Of a DNA stretch of 64,000 bases, positions 54,822 through 64,000 are shown one piece after another. Under the pieces are notes generated by a model that saw only the letters and a list, made by a program, of their open reading frames with translations, searched no databases and was not told the DNA's origin. The position numbers and the translations under genes are program-made. The DNA lies in NCBI RefSeq assembly GCF_003311645.1, contig NZ_QEST01000235.1:62001-126000 (forward strand), read 5' to 3'. Numbering within the stretch: the stretch's first letter is position 1; each line of letters begins with the position of its first letter. Source of the DNA: Streptomyces sp. PT12 (GTDB taxonomy: Bacteria; Actinomycetota; Actinomycetes; Streptomycetales; Streptomycetaceae).

Positions 54822-56510
54822 ATGTCCTTGCACGCAAGGTGGCGGCGCGTAAGAAATGCGGCGATAGGAGCGGTGTCCATAGGGCTGGTCGCCGCCGGCT
54901 GCGGAGGCTCGAGCGGAGGCGGCTCGAGCACGGACAGCGACACCCTGGTCGTCTTCAACGGCCAGGCCACGGACTATCAGCGGAACTTCAACCCGTATCT
55001 GCCGGGGAGGAACGAGGGCGACGGCACCATCTTCGAGCCGCTGTTCTTCTTCAACATCGCCCGGCAGGACGACCCGAAGCCGCGCCTGGGCACCGAGTAC
55101 ACCTGGAACGACGACGGCACCGAGCTGTCGATCACGGTGCGCGACGGGGTCACCTGGTCGGACGGCGAGGAGTTCAGCGCCGACGACGTCGCGTTCACCT
55201 TCAACATGCTCAAGGAGCACGAGGCCCTCAACACCCAGGGGTTCAACGGCGATGTCGAGGTCGTCAGCCCCACCGAGGTGCTTGTCACCTTCCCCGAGCC
55301 CGCCTACATGAGGGCGGCCGACCTGCTGGGCAAGACCTGGATCGTGCCCGAGCACATCTGGGGGGAGATCGACGACCCGGCGACGAACACGATCGCCGAG
55401 CCCGTCGGCACCGGCCCGTTCACGCTCTCCGACTTCAGGCCGCAGGCGTTCACGCTGACCGCCAACGCCGACTACTGGGGCGGCGAGCCCGCGCTCCAGA
55501 ACGTCCGCTACACGGCCCTCTCGGGCAACCAGGCCGCCGCCGACGCCCTGTCGGGCGGCGACATCGACTGGAACACCGGGCCCGTGCCCGACATCGCGAA
55601 CACCGAGTCCGACTACCCCGGCTACAAGAGCATCACGGCCCACGCCTTCCAGATCGCGCTCAACACGTGCTCAAGCGCCGAACTCGGCTGCGAGGGCCCG
55701 CAGACCGACCCGGCCGTGCGCCAGGCGATCTACTGGGCAATGGACCGCGAGCAGCTCAACTCGCTGGCCTTCCAGAACACCGCGAGCGAGATCTCGCCCG
55801 GATTCGCCCTCCCCGAGCGCGACGCCGGCTATGTCTCGGCCGACCTGGAGAACCAGACCGCGCTCATGACGGCCGACGTGGACCGCGCCCAGGAGATCCT
55901 GGAGAACGCGGGCTACCGCCAGGGCGACGACGGCATCTACGCCAGGGACGGCCAGAAGGTCTCCCTGACCATCACGGCGGTCGCCGGCTGGACCGACCAC
56001 ATCACGGCCGTCAACACCCTGGCCGAGCAGGTGCGCGAGGCCGGGATCGAGCTGACGGTCAACCAGGTCTCGTTCAACGAGATGTCGGACTCCCGGGGCC
56101 GCGGCGACTACCAGCTGATGATCGACTCGATCTACCCCGGCCCGCTGCCCGACCCGTACTTCGTGTACAACAACTTCTTCAACAGCGCCAACACCGCCCC
56201 GGTCGGGGAGACCGCCAACCCCAACTTCGCGCGGTACGAGAACGCCGAGGTCGACGAGGCCATCTCCCAGCTCGCGCAGATCGACCCCGAAGACGCCGAC
56301 GCGCGGCAGCCGTACTACGACACCATCCAGACCGCGCTCGAACGGGACATGCCCTACATCCCGGTGCTGACCGGCGGCACCACGAGCCAGTTCAACGCCG
56401 AGAAGTTCACCGGCTGGCCCACGGATGTGAACCTGTACGCGTACCCGGCCGTCTGGCAGAAGCCCGACCAGTCCGAGATCTACCTCAGCCTCGAGCCGGC
56501 CGGTGAGTGA
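54822..56510 (+). CDS. oligosaccharide/oligopeptide-binding lipoprotein (family 5)
   Basis: 562 residues from ATG 54822, with AGAGAGGAA upstream. Lipobox VAAGC (Cys27). The rest is a DppA/OppA-type fold (FNPYLPGRNEGDGTIFEPLFF, VRDGVTWSDGEEFSADDVAFTF, PVGTGPFTLSDF). Such receptors also bind beta-gluco- or manno-oligosaccharides. The downstream GH2 beta-mannosidase points to a manno-oligosaccharide. Confidence 0.9.
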   Translation: MSLHARWRRVRNAAIGAVSIGLVAAGCGGSSGGGSSTDSDTLVVFNGQATDYQRNFNPYLPGRNEGDGTIFEPLFFFNIARQDDPKPRLGTEYTWNDDGTELSITVRDGVTWSDGEEFSADDVAFTFNMLKEHEALNTQGFNGDVEVVSPTEVLVTFPEPAYMRAADLLGKTWIVPEHIWGEIDDPATNTIAEPVGTGPFTLSDFRPQAFTLTANADYWGGEPALQNVRYTALSGNQAAADALSGGDIDWNTGPVPDIANTESDYPGYKSITAHAFQIALNTCSSAELGCEGPQTDPAVRQAIYWAMDREQLNSLAFQNTASEISPGFALPERDAGYVSADLENQTALMTADVDRAQEILENAGYRQGDDGIYARDGQKVSLTITAVAGWTDHITAVNTLAEQVREAGIELTVNQVSFNEMSDSRGRGDYQLMIDSIYPGPLPDPYFVYNNFFNSANTAPVGETANPNFARYENAEVDEAISQLAQIDPEDADARQPYYDTIQTALERDMPYIPVLTGGTTSQFNAEKFTGWPTDVNLYAYPAVWQKPDQSEIYLSLEPAGE

Positions 56511-56519
56511 CACAGTCCG

Positions 56520-57509
56520 ATGAGGTACTACGCCCGGAAGCTCGGGTTCTACCTCGTCGCCCTCTGGGCGGCGCTGACCCTGAACTTCCTCATTCCACGA
56601 ATGATGCCGGGCAACCCGGTCGACACGCTGCTGATCAAGCTCCAGCAGCGTGGCGGCTCGGTCGGCCCCGACGTCCGCAGGTCCTACGAGCTGCTGCTCG
56701 GCGCCGACACCGGTGATCCGCTGTTCCAGCAGTACGCCCAGTACCTCGGCAACATGTTCAGGGGCGAGCTCGGCGTGTCCGTCAGCGCCTTCCCCGCCCC
56801 GGTCACCGAGGTCATCTCGCAGTCCCTGTCCTGGACGGTCGTGCTGATCGGCATCGCCACCCTGCTGTCGTTCCTGGTGGGCGTAGTGCTCGGCACGGTG
56901 GTGGGCTGGAGGCGGGGCTCCTGGCTCGACTCCCTCGTCCCGGCCACCACCGTGCTCTCGGCCGTGCCGTACTTCTGGCTCGCGCTGATCTTCGCGCTCG
57001 TGTTCTCGTCGTCGCTCGGCTGGTTCCCGCGCAGCGGCGGGTACGACGTCACGCTGGCGACCGGCTGGAACTACGAGTTCATCAACTCCGCCGTGTACCA
57101 CGGCTTCCTTCCGGCGCTGACCATCGTGGTCTCCTCCGTCGGCGGCTGGCTGCTCGGCATGCGCAACATGATGGTCTCGACCATGTCGGAGGACTACATC
57201 CTCACCGCCCAGGCGAAGGGCCTGCGCAACCGGCGGATCATGACCCGTTACGCCGCCCGCAACGCCGTGCTGCCCTCGGTCGCGGGGTTCGCCATCTCCC
57301 TGGGCTTCGTGGTCTCCGGATCCATCGTCACCGAACAGGTCTTCTCCTACCCCGGCATCGGCTCCAAGCTCCTCCAGGCCGTGGAGAACAGCGACTACGC
57401 CCTGATGCAGGGGATCTTCCTGGTGATCACGATCGCCGTGCTCGGCGCCAACCTGATCGTCGACCTGCTGTACGGCCTCATCGATCCCCGCACCCGGGTC
57501 GAGAACTGA
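56520..57509 (+). CDS. Opp/Dpp-type ABC permease, first subunit
   Basis: 329 residues. Six membrane spans; FYLVALWAALTLNFLIPRMMPGNPVD at the start and the EAA-type loop YILTAQAKGLRNRRIMTRYAARNAVLP are of the OppB kind. It begins nine bases after the stop of the binding-protein gene. Confidence 0.92.
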   Translation: MRYYARKLGFYLVALWAALTLNFLIPRMMPGNPVDTLLIKLQQRGGSVGPDVRRSYELLLGADTGDPLFQQYAQYLGNMFRGELGVSVSAFPAPVTEVISQSLSWTVVLIGIATLLSFLVGVVLGTVVGWRRGSWLDSLVPATTVLSAVPYFWLALIFALVFSSSLGWFPRSGGYDVTLATGWNYEFINSAVYHGFLPALTIVVSSVGGWLLGMRNMMVSTMSEDYILTAQAKGLRNRRIMTRYAARNAVLPSVAGFAISLGFVVSGSIVTEQVFSYPGIGSKLLQAVENSDYALMQGIFLVITIAVLGANLIVDLLYGLIDPRTRVEN

Positions 57510-57528
57510 CCAGGAAGGAGCAGGCACC

Positions 57529-59420
<1,892 letters not shown>

Positions 59421-59424
<4 letters not shown>

Positions 59425-60350
59425 CCGCACTCGAGGTCCGCGACCTCGTCAAGGACTACCCGATCCGCTCGGGCCTGCGGCGCTCCACGCTGCGCGCCGT
59501 CGACCACGTGTCGTTCACCCTCACCCCGGGCCGCACCGTGGCGCTCGTGGGGGAGTCGGGCTCGGGCAAGTCCACCGTGGCCAAGATGATCGCCAGGCTC
59601 GAACGCCCCACGGGCGGCGAGATCGTGGCGCTGAAGGACGACGGGACGCCGGTCTCCGACCGCGAGTACCGCGACCATGTGCAGATGGTCTTCCAGGACC
59701 CGTTCGCCTCGCTCAACCCCTTCCACACCATCGAGCACCACCTGGCCCGCCCGCTGCGCCTGCACGGCAGGGCGAAGGGCGCGGCCGACACCAGGCGGCA
59801 GGTCGAGCAGCTTCTCGAACGCGTCAACCTCACGCCCGCCGACACCATGGCGCCGCGCCGCCCCCACGAGCTGTCCGGCGGGCAGCGCCAGCGCGTGGCG
59901 ATCGCGCGGGCGCTCGCGCCGGGCGCGCAGGTGGTCGTGGCCGACGAGCCGGTCTCGATGCTGGACGTCTCCATCAGGCTCGGCGTGCTCAACCTGCTGG
60001 CCAGGCTCCAGCGCGAGGACGACCTCGCGGTCCTCTACATCACCCACGACCTCGCCACCGCGCGGCACTTCTCCGACGACATCCTGGTGATGTACCGGGG
60101 CCATGTCGTGGAGCGCGGTCCCTCCGACGACGTGATCCTCCACCCGCGGCACTCCTACACCAAGCTGCTCGCCGCCGCCGCGCCCAACCCCGACGAGCGG
60201 GGCCGCTCGCTGGCCGAATCGCCGGGCGCGATCAGCCAGGAGGACCTGACCAGGACGTATGACCACTACGCGGGTGAGTGGCGCCCGTTCGGCAAGGCGG
60301 CGCCCATCGCCAAGGCGCTGGCCGACCCGGTGGGGACCCACCGCGGCTGA
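59421..60350 (+). CDS. OppF-type ABC transporter ATPase
   Basis: 309 residues from ATG 59421. Walker A GESGSGKST, Q-loop MVFQDPFASLNP, signature ELSGGQRQRVAIARAL, Walker B VVVADEPVSMLDVS and switch ITHDLATARH. It makes a heterodimer with the ATPase half of the preceding fusion. Last gene before a hairpin. Confidence 0.93.
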
Positions 60351-60378
60351 CCGAGGACCCGCGCTCTCCGAAGGAACG

Positions 60379-60417
60379 CGAGAAACGATCCCGAGAAGCG
60401 ATCGCGAGAAACGGGCG
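60379..60417. repeat. 13-bp tandem repeat, 3 copies
   Basis: cgagaaacgatcc, cgagaagcgatcg, cgagaaacgggcg at 60379, 60392 and 60405. The array begins 28 bp after the ATPase stop and runs into the following hairpin. Confidence 0.75.
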
Positions 60418-60441
60418 CACAGGCCGCGTGCCTGTGCGCCC
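60413..60441 (+). terminator. perfect 12-bp hairpin before the beta-mannosidase gene
   Basis: GGGCGCACAGGC (60413-60424), loop CGCGT, exact complement (60430-60441). It probably reduces or stops read-through from the transporter genes, so the beta-mannosidase either has its own promoter in 60442-60543 or is expressed at a lower level. Confidence 0.8.
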
Positions 60442-60543
60442 GAACGCGGGGGAGAGGTGCCATCGAGTTACTTCGTTCAGTTGCATAACCATCAACCCCG
60501 GTCCGAGCAGACGACGCAGACGATCCCCAGGGAGTGTTCCACC

Positions 60544-63033
60544 ATGATCCGTCACGCCTTGCACGACGGTTGGCAGCTGACGGCGACTGCCGGGCCGGTC
60601 CCCCAGGACATCGCGGGCCGCACGGTCCCCGCCCAGGTCCCCGGCAGCGCCCACCTCGACCTGCTGGCCGCCGGCCTCATCCCCGACCCCTATCTTGACC
60701 GGGTCGAGGAGGAGCTGGTCTGGGCCCACCGCACCCACTGGCGCTACGCCACCACCGTGCCCGCCGACCTCGCGGCGGCGCCCGCCGACGACGAGCGCGT
60801 CGACCTCGTCTTCGAAGGGCTCGACACCGTCGCGACCGTCGAGTGGGGCGGCCAGAAGCTCGGCACCACCGCCAACATGCACCGCTCCTACCGCTTCGAC
60901 GTCCGCGCCCTGCTCGACGGCGCCCCCGCGGACCTGGCCGTTGCCTTCCGCCCCGCCCTCGAGTACGCCGAGGAGACGCAGGAGCGCCTTGGCGCCCGGC
61001 CCCGCGCGTACGAGCACCCCATGAACATGGTCCGCAAGATGGCGTGCAGCTTCGGCTGGGACTGGGGCCCCGACCTCCAGACCGCAGGCATCTGGAAGCC
61101 CGTGCGCCTCGAACGCTGGCGCACCGCCCGGCTCGCCGAGGTCCGCCCCCTGGTCACCGTGGCCGACGACGGCACGGGGCGCGCCGAGGTGCACGCCGTG
61201 ATCGAACGCTCGGGCCTGGGCGAGGACACCGAGCTGACCCTGACCGCCGACGTCGCGGGCCGCCGCGCCACCGTCACCGTCCCGGCGGGCGCCACCACCG
61301 CCGCCGTCACCGTCGAGGTCCCCGACGCCCCCCTCTGGTGGCCCGTCGGCCACGGCGAACAGCCGCTCCACGACCTGGCCGTGACCCTCGCGGGAGCCAC
61401 CACCGAGCCGCTTGACAGCTACGAGCGCCGCATCGGCTTCCGCACCATCGCGGTGGACACCACCCCCGACGCCATCGGCACCCCGTTCACCTTTGTCGTC
61501 AACGGCAAGCCCATCTTCGCCAAGGGCGCCAACTGGATCCCCGACGACCACTTCCTCACCCGCGTCACGCGCGAGCGCCTCGAGCGCCGCGTCGACCAGG
61601 CGCTCGGCGCCCACATGAACATGCTGCGCGTGTGGGGCGGCGGCATCTACGAGTCCGAGGACTTCTACGACATCTGCGACGAGCGCGGCGTCCTCGTCTG
61701 GCAGGACTTCCTCCTCGCCTGCGCCGCCTACCCCGAAGAGGCCCCGCTCTGGGACGAGTTCGAGGCCGAGGCCAGGGAGAACGTCGCCCGGCTGACCCCC
61801 CATCCCTCCCTCGCCCTGTGGAACGGCGGCAACGAGAACCTCTGGGGCTGGATGGACTGGGGCTGGCAGGAGCGCCTGGACGGGCGCACCTGGGGCCTCG
61901 GCTACTACACCGAGCTGTTCCCGCGCGTCGTCACCGAGCTCGACCCCACCCGCGCCTACGCCGACGGCAGCCCCTACAGCCCGCGCTTCGCCCCCGAGGA
62001 CAAGCACCCCAACGACCAGGACCACGGCACCCGCCACGAGTGGCAGGTCTGGAACCGCCTCGACTACACCACCTACCGCGACCACATCCCGCGGTTCTGC
62101 TCGGAGTTCGGCTTCCAGGGCCCGCCCACCCGCGCCACCCTGTCCGCGTGGATCCACGACGAGCCGATCAGCCCCACGTCGCCCGCGTTCCTGCTCCACC
62201 AGAAGGCCGACGACGGCAACGGCAAGCTCGACCGGGGGCTGGCCCCCCACCTGCCCGAGCCCCGCGACTTCGAGGAGTGGCACTGGGCCACCCAGCTCAA
62301 CCAGGCCCGCGCCGTCGCGTTCGGCGTCGAGCACTTCCGCTCCTGGTGGCCCAGGACCGCGGGCACCCTGGTGTGGCAGCTGAATGACTGCTGGCCCGTC
62401 ACCTCCTGGGCCGCGGTGGACGGCGACGGGCGGCCCAAGCCCCTGTGGTACGGGCTGCGCCACGTCTACGCCCCCCGCCTGCTGACGTTCCAGCCGAGGC
62501 AGGGCCGCACCTCGCTCCTCGCGGTCAACGACACCGACGACGCCTGGCACGGCCAACTCCTCCTGCGTCGCCGTTCGTTCGGCGGAGAGGTGCTGGACGG
62601 CGCTACGATCTCCCTCGACGTCTCGGCGCGCTCCGTCGCCGAGTTCGAGCTGTCCGACTCACTGGTCAAGCCCGCGGACGTGGCACGGGAGGTGCTGGTG
62701 GCCACCACGGACGGGGCCAGGGCGGTCCATCTGTTCGCCGAGGACCGCGACCTGGCGTACGACCCGGACGCGCTGACCGCCGACGCGGTCGCGGTGCCGG
62801 GCGGGTACCGGATCGACGTCACCGCCACGTCGTTCGCCAGGGACGTCGCGATCCTGGCCGACCGGGTGGCGCCCGACGCGCGGGTGGACGACATGCTGGT
62901 GCCGCTGCTGCCGGGCGAGACCCACTCGTTCACCGTCCGCACCGACGCGCGCGTCGACCCCGCCTCGTTCACCGCGCCGCTCGTGCTGCGCAGCGCCAAC
63001 GCCCTGCACGCGCCCACGAGCGCGACTCGGTGA
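60544..63033 (+). CDS. GH2 beta-mannosidase
   Basis: 829 residues, the normal length. Sugar-binding jelly roll about 1-190, Ig-like domain 195-305, catalytic barrel about 310-620, then beta domains. Acid/base Glu431 in GGNEN and nucleophile Glu521 in CSEFGFQG. SFGWDWGPDLQTAGIW and LRVWGGGIYE are typical of mannosidases in this family. No signal peptide, so it acts on imported oligosaccharides. The stop overlaps the start of the LacI-like gene by 4 bp. Confidence 0.93.
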   Translation: MIRHALHDGWQLTATAGPVPQDIAGRTVPAQVPGSAHLDLLAAGLIPDPYLDRVEEELVWAHRTHWRYATTVPADLAAAPADDERVDLVFEGLDTVATVEWGGQKLGTTANMHRSYRFDVRALLDGAPADLAVAFRPALEYAEETQERLGARPRAYEHPMNMVRKMACSFGWDWGPDLQTAGIWKPVRLERWRTARLAEVRPLVTVADDGTGRAEVHAVIERSGLGEDTELTLTADVAGRRATVTVPAGATTAAVTVEVPDAPLWWPVGHGEQPLHDLAVTLAGATTEPLDSYERRIGFRTIAVDTTPDAIGTPFTFVVNGKPIFAKGANWIPDDHFLTRVTRERLERRVDQALGAHMNMLRVWGGGIYESEDFYDICDERGVLVWQDFLLACAAYPEEAPLWDEFEAEARENVARLTPHPSLALWNGGNENLWGWMDWGWQERLDGRTWGLGYYTELFPRVVTELDPTRAYADGSPYSPRFAPEDKHPNDQDHGTRHEWQVWNRLDYTTYRDHIPRFCSEFGFQGPPTRATLSAWIHDEPISPTSPAFLLHQKADDGNGKLDRGLAPHLPEPRDFEEWHWATQLNQARAVAFGVEHFRSWWPRTAGTLVWQLNDCWPVTSWAAVDGDGRPKPLWYGLRHVYAPRLLTFQPRQGRTSLLAVNDTDDAWHGQLLLRRRSFGGEVLDGATISLDVSARSVAEFELSDSLVKPADVAREVLVATTDGARAVHLFAEDRDLAYDPDALTADAVAVPGGYRIDVTATSFARDVAILADRVAPDARVDDMLVPLLPGETHSFTVRTDARVDPASFTAPLVLRSANALHAPTSATR

Positions 63034-63905
63034 GCGACACCTCGGTGGACGGAACGGAGGCCATCGGCCTCGTCCTCGCCCGGCCCGCCAGGCTGCTCGG
63101 GGTGGAGCCGTTCTTCATGGAGTTCATCGCCGGGATCGAGGAACGGCTCGCCGAGCGCCGCCTCTCCGTGCTACTCCACGTCGTCGCCACGCACGACGAG
63201 GAGATCGCCACCCACCGGCGGTGGGCCGAGCGCTGCCTGGTGGACGCGGTCGTCGTGGTCAACCTGACCGTCGGCGACCGCCGCCCCGGCGTGCTCGCCA
63301 CGCTCGGCCTGCCCGCGGTGTTCGCGGGCGCCTGGGAAGGCGGCCCCGACCTGCCCGTGGTCGCCACCGACAACGCCGCCCCGGTCCGCGAGGCGCTCGG
63401 CGAGCTGCTGGCCCTCGGCCACCGCCGCATCGCCCGCGTCACCGGGCCCGCCGACCTCGTGCACACCAGGGCCAGGACCGCGGCGCTCGCCGATGGCTGC
63501 GCCGCGGCGGGCATCGAGCCCGTGCTCGTCGAGGGCGACTACTCCGCCGAGGCGGGCACCAAGCTCACCGCCCAGCTGCTGCGCCGCCCCGAGCGGCCCA
63601 CGGCGATCCTCTACGACAACGACGTCATGGCCATCGCCGGGCTCGGCGTGGCCAAGGACCTGGGCATCGCCGTGCCGGACCAGCTGTCCCTGGTGGCCTG
63701 GGACGACTCCACGATGTGCCGCCTGGCCTCGCCGCCGCTTACCACCATGAGCGTCGACGTCCACAGGTTCGGCGTCATGGTCGCCGAGTCCGTCCTTGAG
63801 CTGATCGACGGCGGCCCGGTCACCGCCCGCCGCTCACCGCCCGCCCGCTTCACCCCGCGCGGCACCACGGCGCGGGCCCCAAAGGGGCCGCCGTCACTCG
63901 GCTGA
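63030..63905 (+). CDS. LacI-like ligand-binding protein without DNA-binding domain
   Basis: 291 residues from GTG 63030, coupled (GTGA) to the beta-mannosidase gene. The fold starts directly with the ligand domain: AIGLVLARPARLLGVEPFFMEFIAGIEERL, ATDNAAPVREALGELLALGHRRIARVTG, ILYDNDVMAIAGLGVAKDLGIAVPDQLSLVAWDDS. Full LacI proteins have ~55-60 more N-terminal residues with a helix-turn-helix; here that region would overlap the mannosidase gene, and the frame upstream holds no such motif. It may be a sensor that works with another regulator, or a gene that lost its DNA-binding part. Confidence 0.8.
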   Translation: MSDTSVDGTEAIGLVLARPARLLGVEPFFMEFIAGIEERLAERRLSVLLHVVATHDEEIATHRRWAERCLVDAVVVVNLTVGDRRPGVLATLGLPAVFAGAWEGGPDLPVVATDNAAPVREALGELLALGHRRIARVTGPADLVHTRARTAALADGCAAAGIEPVLVEGDYSAEAGTKLTAQLLRRPERPTAILYDNDVMAIAGLGVAKDLGIAVPDQLSLVAWDDSTMCRLASPPLTTMSVDVHRFGVMVAESVLELIDGGPVTARRSPPARFTPRGTTARAPKGPPSLG

Positions 63906-64000
63906 CCGCGCGCGCTCGGCCGCGTCCTCCTCGGCGATCCGCGCCATGGCCGACTCGGCCGTGCGCCGCGCCCCGCGCCCCGTGGTGAGCAGGCCGATGA
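63894..64000 (-). CDS. partial gene, C-terminal 34 codons
   Basis: A minus-strand frame enters from the right edge and ends at TGA 63896-63894. The visible end IGLLTTGRGARRTAESAMAR... ...ERARSAE is an Arg/Ala/Glu-rich helix. It overlaps the LacI-like gene by 12 bp. Function cannot be told. Confidence 0.5.
   Translation of the reverse strand, partial: IGLLTTGRGARRTAESAMARIAEEDAAERARSAE

Overview
The window is very GC-rich DNA (roughly 73% by eye) from a filamentous actinomycete, most likely a Streptomyces or close relative. The gene set is typical of that group: two DUF574-type (SAV2177-like) SAM methyltransferases, an Rpf/LysM/M23 wall protein, a conservon-type sensor kinase, a type III polyketide synthase of the RppA type next to a CYP158-like P450, ROK and LacI regulators beside sugar transporters, and many GTG starts. 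I see no rRNA, tRNA, CRISPR array, insertion sequence or phage gene. The window starts beside a run of 28 cytosines.

Layout. 0.2-11.3 kb holds mixed single genes: a GAF/AAA+/Fis regulator, an AlkB-like dioxygenase, an orphan sensor kinase, a secreted esterase, anmK, a PAS-GGDEF-EAL protein coupled to a DUF574 methyltransferase, and a resuscitation-factor-like peptidase. 11.5-16.5 kb holds rtcB, a strong hairpin, then a two-gene lanthipeptide locus (a 59-residue precursor plus a class IV-type LanL synthetase with a three-cysteine zinc site) and a PAP2 phosphatase. 16.9-24.3 kb is a ROK regulator plus ribose-type ABC transporter plus Gfo/Idh/MocA oxidoreductase plus TIM-barrel isomerase operon for an unidentified sugar or cyclitol. 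24.4-31.4 kb carries gluconokinase, a degenerate histidine kinase, an NAPE-PLD-like hydrolase, an L-fuconate dehydratase/L-fuconolactonase pair, an HhH-GPD protein and a SET-domain protein.

31.4-39.1 kb is a LacI-controlled operon (substrate-binding lipoprotein, two permeases, GH1 beta-glycosidase, GH31 alpha-xylosidase) that fits uptake and breakdown of xyloglucan-type oligosaccharides; the nearby fuconate genes could handle fucose from the same polymer. 39.3-43.7 kb is the biotin cluster bioB-bioA-bioD with divergent bioF. 43.9-50.6 kb has the second DUF574 methyltransferase, a short Rho paralogue with a long pyrimidine-rich leader, a primase-polymerase (LigD-type) and an ATP-dependent ligase, HIT, FAD-oxidoreductase and Nudix genes. 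50.6-53.0 kb is P450 plus rppA (flaviolin/naphthoquinone pigment). 53.2-63.9 kb is a divergent ROK regulator and Opp-type ABC transporter operon followed by a GH2 beta-mannosidase and a LacI-like protein that has no DNA-binding domain; this fits beta-manno-oligosaccharide use. A gene running off the right edge is seen only as its last 34 codons.

Recurring themes. There are short in-register tandem repeats at gene ends (20-bp units three times), frequent tail-to-tail overlaps of convergent genes (4 to 170 bp), and several genes whose only upstream signal is a TANNNT-like box six bases before the start codon, which suggests leaderless transcripts.
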